Assembly (NCBI GenBank): GCA_963698775.1
Contig: CAVOSE010000054.1
Span: 5,139-69,138, forward strand
DNA length: 64,000 nt
DNA from: Thiohalocapsa sp963698775
GTDB lineage: Bacteria; Pseudomonadota; Gammaproteobacteria; Chromatiales; Chromatiaceae
Reading direction: 5' to 3'
Shown: piece after piece, positions 53,836 to 60,939 of the stretch
How positions within the stretch are numbered: position 1 is the stretch's first letter
How the letters are laid out: each line of letters opens with the position of its first letter
The notes under the pieces: generated by a model
What the model was told of the DNA's origin: nothing
The model's input: the letters and a program-made list of their open reading frames with translations, nothing else
The model's database searches: none
Position numbers and translations under genes: made by a program

Positions 53836-54650
53836 GCAAGCGGCACATGCAGGCGGTGCATCGCCTGCTGCGCGAGGGTCTGGACAGCGTGGCGCGCTCG
53901 CCGACCTGGGACGAGATTCAGCAGGCCTTCGAGCTGGGCGAGACCCGCGGCCGGCGACTGCACTTCAGTGCCGAGCAACGCCGCGAGCTGCGTGCACAGG
54001 CCGAGCGGGCCTGGGGCTTCGACCCGCTCGCCGGCGTGCCCGAGGGCAATCGCCGACAGGTCGCCGCCAGCGCGATCGATGAGAAGATCGCCGGCGAGCG
54101 ACCGGACGATCGGCATGTGCTCGTCAAGGGCCAGTTGCCGGCACCGCTGCCAAGCCTGACGCCCGAGCTGAGTCTGCGCGTCCCCCTGACGGCGCTGCGT
54201 CTCGACGCGATCAGCCAAGTCGTCGTCGTCGAGAACCTGGACAGCTTCGACGACTGGCACGCCTTCGCCGCACCCACCGAACTCGCCGACAGCCTGGTGC
54301 TCTATCGCGGCCACGGCGGACTCGCGCGCGGCACCCGCCAGCTACTGACCATCCTGCCCGAACAGATCCGCGTCACGGTCTTCCCCGACTGGGACCCGGC
54401 CGGGCTGCGCATCGCCCACACGCTGCCCCGCGCCGATGCCCTGCTGCTGCCCGATCTCGACGAACGCCTGCTCGCCAAGGGCAGCCGAGCGCACTTCGCC
54501 CGGCAGCATCAGGCCGCGCAGTATCTCGACAATGCGACGCTGGACGGGTGGGGCGCGGTTTGGGAGGCGATGAAGGCCGCGCAGGTCAGTATCAAACAGC
54601 AGCACATGCTCGCGCTCGGGGTGCGACTGCGGTGGGTTGCCCGGCAGTGA
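53823..54650 (+). CDS. JetD-like Toprim nuclease subunit
   Basis: The 275-residue product is the nuclease of a Wadjet/MksG-type system. The Toprim core has the acidic residues VVVENLDSFDDWHAF (Glu) and VTVFPDWDPAGLRIAHTL (Asp-x-Asp), followed by YRGHGGLARGTRQLLTILPE, as in topoisomerase VI A/JetD. These proteins cleave plasmids once the SMC motor stalls on them. It is the last gene of the locus and ends in QHMLALGVRLRWVARQ. The catalytic residues are intact although the motor gene upstream is frame-broken. Confidence 0.8.
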   Translation: MAGLSKRHMQAVHRLLREGLDSVARSPTWDEIQQAFELGETRGRRLHFSAEQRRELRAQAERAWGFDPLAGVPEGNRRQVAASAIDEKIAGERPDDRHVLVKGQLPAPLPSLTPELSLRVPLTALRLDAISQVVVVENLDSFDDWHAFAAPTELADSLVLYRGHGGLARGTRQLLTILPEQIRVTVFPDWDPAGLRIAHTLPRADALLLPDLDERLLAKGSRAHFARQHQAAQYLDNATLDGWGAVWEAMKAAQVSIKQQHMLALGVRLRWVARQ

Positions 54651-54769
54651 TGGGCGTACCCAGCGCTGCGCAGTTGCATGTCGGGGCGTGGCGCCCCTGT
54701 GCCCGCGGACGCTGCGCTTGAGGCGGGCGCGCAGTCGTCTCGCCGTGATCGACCAACAGTCGCTGATCC

Positions 54770-54895
54770 TGTGGTGTGTTTGAGATGCGCGATGCCGACC
54801 TGCCGGGCGTTCGCCTCGGCGACAAGTTGCAACTCAACGTGGTCGAATTGTGCAAGGCCGAGCGCTTAGGGCAACTGCCGCGCACCTCATCTGTT
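54770..54895 (+). pseudogene. Fragment of a PDDEXK transposase-like (Rpn) protein
   Basis: In one frame MRDADLPGVRLGDKLQLNVV followed by ELCKAERLGQLP resembles the C-terminal half of Rpn/PD-(D/E)XK transposase-related proteins. No start, catalytic N-terminus or proper end remains. It lies just before the tac promoter. Tentative. Confidence 0.4.
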
Positions 54896-54898
54896 TGG

Positions 54899-54928
54899 TT
54901 GGCATGTACGGCGCTTTAGCCGTACAAT
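54899..54928 (+). promoter_or_regulatory. Promoter with a palindromic operator in its spacer (tacAT-like)
   Basis: TTGGCA (-35, 54899-54904) and TACAAT (-10, 54923-54928) are 18 bases apart. A perfect 8-base inverted repeat, TGTACGGC-N6-GCCGTACA (54905-54926), fills the spacer and enters the -10 box. The antitoxin ORF begins 29 bases after the -10. Binding there would block RNA polymerase. Confidence 0.7.
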
Positions 54929-54956
54929 TCCGCCAGACTCAAAGAGCGAAACGACC

Positions 54957-55232
54957 ATGAAAGCCAAATCCAAGCGCATCGAGGCACGGGTCAAACCGGA
55001 CACCCTCGTCCTGGTACAGCGGGCCGCGGAGCTGCAAGGCAGCTCGGTGAGCGAGTTCGTCGTCGCGGCGGCAGAGATGGCGGCACGCAGGGCCTTGGAA
55101 GAGGCATCGACCGTACGCCTGTCCATCGAGGATCAACGCCGCTTCGTGGAACTGCTGCTGAGTCCGCCGGAGCCGGCGCCGGCCTTAGAGCATGCGCGCG
55201 CCGCTCATGAGGCGCTGATCGGTCCCCTATGA
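54957..55232 (+). CDS. DUF1778/RHH-type antitoxin (TacA-like)
   Basis: This 91-residue protein has a ribbon-helix-helix N-terminus (RIEARVKPDTLVLVQRAAEL, SSVSEFVVAAAEMAARRALE) and a toxin-binding tail (DQRRFVELLLSPPEPAPALE). DUF1778 antitoxins pair with GNAT acetyltransferase toxins, as here with an ATGA overlap (55229-55232). It should repress the promoter through the palindrome upstream. Confidence 0.87.
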   Translation: MKAKSKRIEARVKPDTLVLVQRAAELQGSSVSEFVVAAAEMAARRALEEASTVRLSIEDQRRFVELLLSPPEPAPALEHARAAHEALIGPL

Positions 55233-55732
55233 CGGACCCCCTCTTCGAGATCGGGCTTCTCGGCAAGGAGGATCGCTCGGACTTCTGCTGCGGAAGCGAG
55301 CCGTTGGATCGCTACTTGACGAACCAGGCCAGCCAGGATGTGCGCCGCCGGGTCAGCGTCTGCTACCTGGCACTGGAGAAGGCCACTGGACGGATCGCGG
55401 GCTATTACACGCTGTCGGCTGTCGATGTCCCGGTCTCCGATCTTTCCCCTGAAACAGCACGCCGGCTACCCCGTTACCCCTCGGTACCGGTGGCCCGCAT
55501 CGGGCGGCTTGCCATTGATCGGCGCTTCCAGGGCCGCGGACTCGGGGGGGCGCTCCTGCTCAACGCGGCGATGCGTGCCTTACGCTCGGAGATCGCGGTC
55601 TTCGCCCTGTTGGTCGATGCCAAGGACGACGCGGCCGCGGCCTTCTACCGCCACCATGGGTTCACCGCCTTCGCGTCCAATCCTTACCAGCTCATCGCGC
55701 CGCTCGACCTCTTCCGCAAGCTGCTCGGTTAA
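55229..55732 (+). CDS. GNAT acetyltransferase toxin (TacT-like)
   Basis: This 167-residue GNAT enzyme is of the kind that acetylates charged tRNA (TacT/AtaT-like). The CoA-binding signature RRFQGRGLGGALLLNAAMRA is at about 92-111. Also present are LYFLxx-type beta strands (VSVCYLALEKATGRIAGYYT), the catalytic-type Tyr in AFYRHHGFTAF and a C-terminal KLLG. The frame and key motifs are intact, so the tacAT module looks functional. Confidence 0.85.
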   Translation: MTDPLFEIGLLGKEDRSDFCCGSEPLDRYLTNQASQDVRRRVSVCYLALEKATGRIAGYYTLSAVDVPVSDLSPETARRLPRYPSVPVARIGRLAIDRRFQGRGLGGALLLNAAMRALRSEIAVFALLVDAKDDAAAAFYRHHGFTAFASNPYQLIAPLDLFRKLLG

Positions 55733-55876
55733 GCGAGGCTGCGTGCCGCGAATTCCACTGGCGGCTTCGGTGCAGCCGAGATCTACTTCACACGGCCTTC
55801 GAGTCAGAATTCGCCGGGCCGACGACCGATTTGATGCGCATCTCCAACAACTGAAGAACTCAACTGGAAGTCAATC

Positions 55877-56221
55877 ATGAAGAATCTGCAGGAGATCATG
55901 AACTCCCTCCCGGCAGAGCGTCGAGCAAAGATCGATGCGCGAGCCGAGGCATTGATCGCGGAAGAAATGACGCTGCGCGATCTGCGCAAAGCACAAGACC
56001 TCACGCAAGAGCGCATGGCGGAATTGCTCGGGGTGGGACAGGAGAGCATCTCAAGACTAGAAGGCAGGGCAGACATGTTTTTGTCCACGTTACGCGGCTA
56101 CATCACCGCCATGGGTGGCTCACTCGATCTGGTTGTACGCTTTCCTGATAGACCGGCGGTTTCCTTATCGGCGCTCTCTGCGTCGCGGAACGACAACAAA
56201 GAAACGACGGGCCGGGCTTAG
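55877..56221 (+). CDS. XRE-family helix-turn-helix regulator (HigA/antitoxin-like)
   Basis: This 114-residue protein has an HTH (LTQERMAELLGVGQESISRL) in the middle and a short C-terminal dimer part (LSTLRGYITAMGGSLDLVVR), the layout of HigA-type antitoxins. Its ATG overlaps the TGA of an upstream frame (RIRRADDRFDAHLQQL, ending at 55880) that may be the last piece of a lost RelE/HigB-like toxin gene. No intact toxin is adjacent, so it may be an orphan. Confidence 0.7.
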   Translation: MKNLQEIMNSLPAERRAKIDARAEALIAEEMTLRDLRKAQDLTQERMAELLGVGQESISRLEGRADMFLSTLRGYITAMGGSLDLVVRFPDRPAVSLSALSASRNDNKETTGRA

Positions 56222-56296
56222 CTGTAGTTTCATTCCGATTTTTGCGGTCCCCTTTTTGGATGGGTTACCTCCTCCTGTCAGATTGAGCGGCGTGTT

Positions 56297-56827
56297 ATGG
56301 AATTTGTCGTCCTCCAAACCGAAGCCAAGCGCTCACCTGCCCAGGGGCGTGAAACCGGCTATCTGTGGACTGATCAGTGGGATGAATGGTTCACCTACAG
56401 CACGATGTACTACTTCACCTATTTCGACCGGGCGGGCGAAAAGCACGAGATCGGATCGGTGAAAATCGGGCAGTTCGATTGGCAGCCCAAGCAGCGGCGC
56501 CCCGACATACCGGAGCGGTTCGAGCAACTGTCGGACGCCTTCTTCTCGCTCGGCCAGGACATCGACTACTACAAAGCGCTGATGGAGGTCGCCGAAGACG
56601 AACGCGTCGCGATATTCAACGCGCTCAGGGACGTCGCCTATGACAAAGAGCTGTACGCGCGGGCGCTCGAAGAAGAGGTGATGACCCAATCCCTCATGCG
56701 CTCGACGAGCCCGCGCAAGGTGGAGATCCAGTACCGCGCCGTGCTGACGGACGGCGCCGAGCTCACGCCCTACGAGTTCTCCTACCGGGCGGCGAAGACA
56801 CCGAAGTCCCTCACCGACCCGGTTTAA
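56297..56827 (+). CDS. Hypothetical protein, probably truncated by an IS
   Basis: The 176-residue product (MEFVVLQTEAKRSPAQGRET, FYYFTYFDRAGEKHEIGSVK-like, SLGQDIDYYKALMEVAEDER, LTPYEFSYRAAKTPKS) is not a family I can name. In my recollection similar openings belong to larger AAA ATPases, where the P-loop would follow soon after this point. Its stop lies 11 bases before the ISAzo13 inverted repeat at 56839, so the rest of the gene has probably been removed. Confidence 0.55.
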   Translation: MEFVVLQTEAKRSPAQGRETGYLWTDQWDEWFTYSTMYYFTYFDRAGEKHEIGSVKIGQFDWQPKQRRPDIPERFEQLSDAFFSLGQDIDYYKALMEVAEDERVAIFNALRDVAYDKELYARALEEEVMTQSLMRSTSPRKVEIQYRAVLTDGAELTPYEFSYRAAKTPKSLTDPV

Positions 56828-56856
56828 CTCGACTTTAAGGTGATTTCCGGAATCGT

Positions 56857-58088
56857 TTATACCGGATTGACAGGTAGGATCAGGATATCCCATTTGGGTA
56901 AATCCGGATTGCGCACCAAGCGCGCTTCGACGGCGCGCATGGCCTCCTTGGTCAGAGTGACGCCTTTCTCGTAGACGCTGCGGCTGAGCTCGACGACAGG
57001 ATGGACGCTTTTCCAGGTCATCGACTTGGCCCAATTGAGCATGGTCTGGGCATCGGTCAACAGGGTGCCGTTCCAATGCTGCTCGAGGATGCCCCAGCAA
57101 CGCTCGATCGGGTTGTACTTGCTGTGGTAGGGCGGGTAGTACAAGAGCTGGATCGGTTTGCCGATGGCATCGGCGAACTGCACCATGCGCGCGAGAAACT
57201 GCGTGCGCCGCCCGTTGCTCTGCGGTCCGTTGTCGGCGTTGATCTGCAGCAGCGAGACGTCAACGCGCTGTCGTGCGGGTACCTGTTGCCACCAGGCTTG
57301 AAGGGCATCAACGATGAAATCGCTAGTCTTGGCCGAGCTGCCGAAGGTCAGATGCAGCGCACCGCTGTCCTCGTCGACGATGCCGAAGGGGGTGTATTTC
57401 TCTTTGCAGCCCATGTCATGGTCGGCGGCCTGCGTGTCGCCGCGTGTCTTGCCGCCGCGCGCGTACGGGCCGATCTGCACGGTAGCCTTGCAGTCGATGC
57501 TCACGCGTAGAACGCCGGCGCCCTCGCCATGGGCATCTTTGGCGCGGATGTTGTCGAAGATGGCGTCGGTTTCGGGGAGTTTTTTTGGGGTTTCGCCTTG
57601 AGCACCGGACGCCGCCGGTAGCCATTGCGGTTGAGCACCTCGGCCAGGGTGCTCGGTGAGGGCAAGACCTGCTCGGAAAACTCCAGGGCGCGCAGTTGCC
57701 GCAGCGCCTCGGCGACGGTCAACCGTGTGTAGCACAACGGGCCTCGAAAACTCGGGGCTTGCTGCGCGTGCGCCTGCGCCAACGACCATAGCGCCTCGGC
57801 TACCGCGGGATGTTTGTCCTCCCAGCGTTTGTCGCCACCGACGGCCGGCTGCGCGCTTAAGCAGACCACCCCTGTGCGCTGCTCGTGCAGGCCAAGCTGA
57901 ACGGCTGCGCGACTCCAACCGAAGAGGTCCTCTGCACGCCGAGCGCTGCCGGCGCAGTATTTCAGCGCCATTTCCGCCTGGAACGCACGCCGTTTGACCA
58001 GTGACATGCTTACGGCAGCCCGCTTGATATCAGCAATGTGGCCTGCGTTGGGTACGACGTGAGATTCCGTGCTTTGATCGGTTCGCAT
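56857..58088 (-). CDS. ISAzo13-family transposase, two frames joined by a -1 slip
   Basis: The upstream frame (58088-57501) gives MRTDQSTESH..., with a helix-turn-helix region and CYTRLTVAEALRQLRALEFS, and reads KPQKN. The downstream frame (to 56857) continues KLPETDAIFDNIRAKD, RVSIDCKATVQIGPYARGGK, AADHDMGCKEKYTPFGIVDE, then LLYYPPYHSKYNPIERCWGI and a final DLPKWDILILPVNPV. The DDE-type aspartates and the HSKYNPIE motif fit ISAzo13. The frames overlap exactly at AAAAAAC (57579-57585), so either a programmed -1 frameshift or a missing A joins them. The start could also be ATG at 58005-58007. Confidence 0.85.
57579..57585 (-). promoter_or_regulatory. Slippery heptamer A AAA AAC in the transposase
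   Basis: The transposase message reads CCC CAA AAA AAC TCC in the first frame. The heptamer A AAA AAC sits in the right phase (X XXY YYZ) for -1 tandem slippage, after which the next codons are CTC CCC GAA and give the conserved LPETDA of the family. Confidence 0.55.
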
Positions 58089-58162
58089 CTGGCTTGGCCC
58101 TTATCTTCAGGTCGGGCATCAACTATCGAATACAACGGTATAAAAGTTCGTGGAAATCGCCC

Positions 58163-59013
58163 GAGGTACCGCCGCGTCCATGGCCGGATGCGGCTCCTGG
58201 ACCTGCACGGGCGACGCGCCGGGGAGGCGGCCCCGGACGCGATCGGCGCCGCGGGCGACAGCGCGGCAGCACAGCACTTTGTGCGCCACTGGTGCCGGGC
58301 GTCCTGGTGCCAGCGCCTGCGTCGGCGGATGCCGGCCCTTACCTCTGCCAGCTTTGCCGGTGCTGCCACCGCGGCCCCGTATCACCTCTACAGCGCCTGC
58401 CTGAACCTTGCCACGGAGCGCGCCCCGGTCTATCGCAGCCGCAAGTCCGAGGTGTTCGTCTTCTCCAAGCTGTACTGCGGTTCCCCGGCCACCGGTTTCG
58501 TGGACACGGGGGTCTATCGCAGCGGAGAGACGAAGGTGGCGCGCGCGATGACCATCTCCGGTGCGGCGGTGGACTCCGGTCTTGGGCGCGGCACGTTTTT
58601 CCCCCAGGCATTTGCGACCACGCTATTCAACCTGCGCCTCGGCCAATGGCTGGAGAACACCGGCTACCGCAACGGCCGGGACTGCTGGCGGCAGGAGTCC
58701 GGAGTGTTCTGGCCCTGGTATTTGCTGATGGAGACCTTCGGTATCAGCGACCCTCACCGCGCCCCCGGCGACCGGTCACCTGATCGTGCTGAAGTCCTCA
58801 CTGCACCGCAGCGATGCCGAGACGGTGCGGATGTACGCCGCCGGGCACGCGGCATTTCCGCACGAGACCACCGCGGATCAGTTCTTTGCCGAGGAGCAGT
58901 ACGAGGCCTATCGCCGGCTCGGCGGCAACCTGGCCGAACAACTGCTGCGCGAGCAGCCGGAGCTGATTGAGGGGAGACTGGCATTCAACCGGACCGGCTC
59001 CGGCGACTCCTGA
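58163..59013 (+). pseudogene. Patatin-like phospholipase remnant
   Basis: Reading onward from the IS right end, the frame gives SAAAQHFVRHWCRASWCQRL, TAAPYHLYSACLNLATERAP, FVFSKLYCGSPATGFVDTGV, ARAMTISGAAVDSGLG and GVFWPWYLLMETFGISDPHR. This matches the middle of patatin-like lipases of membrane-associated type. Near 58767 it jumps to TGHLIVLKSSLHRSDAETVR and AAFPHETTADQFFAEEQYEA, the family C-terminus. The usual LSDGGHxENLG segment between them is missing, and the N-terminal part before the IS is absent. So both the start and an internal catalytic region are lost. Confidence 0.6.
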
Positions 59014-59431
59014 GCGCCCCTCCGAAGCGAGGTTCCCGCCGGGGTTATTTGCCCTTCTTGACGATGTGCAGCACCAGCCGCGCCAACTGGCTCTTCAGCG
59101 CGTGGCGATGGGAGGGACCGGGAGTAAGGGGTCGATCAACTCCGTGCAACCGCTGGATGCGTCGGCCAACTGGTCTGGGTCCAGTGCTTCTTCATGGCAA
59201 CGGCGGTTTCGTACGGAGATTCGACCGCCAAGTGTTGCCATGCGGTTATGGGGCAGCTAATTCGGCCAAGTCGTTTTTCGAGTTCGCCGAGCTCTTGGTC
59301 ACCCATCAATGGTGGCCCTACAGTCTGACCCTTCGTGAGAGTAACAACCCGTTCAGGATCCGCTGGTGCCTCCAAGAAGTTAGAGAGACGTTCGACGCGA
59401 TCCAGCCGAGAGACAAACCAGGGCAATCGCA
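59014..59431. other. No clear gene; one weak minus-strand frame
   Basis: The only frame of note (59136-59435, minus, MMRLPWFVSRLDRVERLSNF) is not recognised and may be a shadow. No RNA gene or terminator was seen. Confidence 0.35.
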
Positions 59432-59479
59432 TCAACGCTGGCTAATTTTCACAGTGGCTGATGCAGGGTGTTTCCTGGG

Positions 59480-60175
59480 CAGGTTGGGCGGTTCGAAAAG
59501 CAGGTGAGCCAAGTAGTTTTCATCCCACCCCGCGCGCAGACGCTTGTTCTGGATACCGAGTTTGGTGTCGTCGTTCTTCAGTCGATTCAGGGCGATGTGG
59601 CGCAGTACCGCGAGGTTCTCGCGGGCGAGGTCGTCACGCACGCGCGACTCATCCTCGCGGAAGGCCATGTCCAGACTCCAATGCGGACTGTTTTCGATCC
59701 CCCAGTGCGCACGCACGGCGCGAGCGAAGGTGGCCGCATCGGTGCCGATGCTGCCGATGTAGAAGCGCGTCTCGCGGGTGATTTTGCCTTTGAGTTCGCG
59801 TTCGGATCCGACCATGCCGATCATGTTCATGGCCTCCCACAACGGGCTGCGCGCGACACCGGAGAGATCACCCAAGGTGCGGTAACGACGGGTCTCGCGT
59901 CGGCCGTGACCTTGTTCGACGGTTTCGATCAAGTCCGAGGGCATGTCAGCATAGCCCTTGGCGTCGGCGTCGATGAAGGCCTTCTCGACCTCTGCGGCCA
60001 GTGTCTCCTGGTTGCCTTTGAGCGCCAGCGCATAGTCAGCCCCCTGGTCGATGATCTGTTCGGCGATCTTCACCTGACAGCCCATCGCATCAATGGTGAC
60101 GATGCAGCCGGCCAGATGCAGCATCTCCAACCAGCGAGGAATCGCCGTGATCTCGTTGGACTTCGCCTCAGCCGG
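59480..60175 (-). pseudogene. ISAs1-family transposase, 5' truncated
   Basis: The C-terminal two-thirds of an ISAs1 (H-repeat-associated) transposase: AKSNEITAIPRWLEML, CIVTIDAMGCQVKIAEQIID, YALALKGNQETLAAEVEK, AVRAHWGIENSPHWSLDMAF and LRHIALNRLKND. The N-terminal third is missing, and upstream the frame runs into sequence of a ParD/ParE remnant. The end EPPNLPRKHPASA lies near 59480. It is inactive. Confidence 0.8.
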
Positions 60176-60335
60176 GATGCGGGCTCTGGTCTTGCCGTTT
60201 GCCTTTGGAAGGAGAAAATCGCCGCATAACGAAGGAGTTTGCTTGGCGCCCGAAATTGGCGACAGGAATCGGCGTTTTGCGACCGGTAAGAACGCGCCCT
60301 TGTTTCGACACCGCCAGTGATGTCGCGTAAGCCGC

Positions 60336-60404
60336 TTCGGCCAAGTGAACGAAATGCTGGATGAGGTCTCGCCTTGCGGATGCGCGTTGATAGACGCGGG
60401 CCAT
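60336..60404 (-). pseudogene. ParE toxin fragment
   Basis: MARVYQRASARRDLIQHFVH then LAE is the normal opening of ParE/RelE-superfamily toxins. After residue 23 the sequence is unrelated, so only the first helix remains. It follows the ParD region, as expected for parDE. Confidence 0.65.
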
Positions 60405-60411
60405 CTGGAAG

Positions 60412-60658
60412 CTTGATTGTGAGCTGCCAGTCGGGCCATAGCCTCCGCGGGAATCGCTTTCCAGTCGTCATCGGAGAGGACGGACTCGGCGCTGCCGAGC
60501 CCCTCGAGTAGTCCGATCTCCAGTGCCTGCGGCGCCTTACCTTGCTCGTCGGCGCGGATGAGTTTGCGAACATGCTCGCTGGCGCTGCTGTAGTGGCCTT
60601 TTGCGATTTGTCCGTCCAGGGACTCTTCCAGGGTATCGGGTAGGGAAATGTTCCTCAG
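60412..60658 (-). pseudogene. ParD-like antitoxin with a CTG start and lost stop
   Basis: RNISLPDTLEESLDGQIAKG followed by HYSSASEHVRKLIRADEQGK and DDDWKAIPAEAMARLAAHNQ is a CC2985/ParD-type ribbon-helix-helix antitoxin. The codon in the usual ATG position is CTG (60656-60658), and the frame has no stop at its normal end. It continues past the ParE fragment and into the ISAs1 remnant. Both lesions suggest decay, though the DNA-binding part is intact. Confidence 0.65.
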
Positions 60659-60939
60659 TTCCGACGGCTCAGTCAAACCAAGACGACCGTTGGAGGAGGG
60701 ATGCAGATGGGCTTCGCGCGCCAGCACCAAAGACCAGAATGTCCATCTAGGGACCGAGGCCCTGCGCATGGCCGATTGCCAGAGACGTTTCCGATTGATT
60801 TGGTCAGCGCCGCTAGAGGTGAGCGCGCGATGTTTGCAGGTCGGTACGCTGATCGCCGGCACGCGGCCGGCGTGGGCGTGAGCGCGGCCATTTTGGCTTA
60901 TCATGCGGCACGCATTCTGAAAGACTGAGACAGGCACGC

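Larger units (their letters stand above)
56839..58162 (-). mobile_element. ISAzo13-family insertion sequence
   Basis: A 1.3 kb element is bounded by imperfect inverted repeats: left GGTGATTTCCGGAATCGTTT (56839-56864) and right GGGCGATTTCCACGAACTTT (58136-58162, read from the outside). It carries one transposase gene in two frames. No matching target-site duplication was seen, and the genes on both sides are incomplete, so insertion may have been accompanied by deletion. Confidence 0.8.

Noticed and set aside
59136..59435. A 99-codon minus-strand gene
   Set aside because: No family, no ribosome site and no supporting context; kept only as a note in the intergenic entry.
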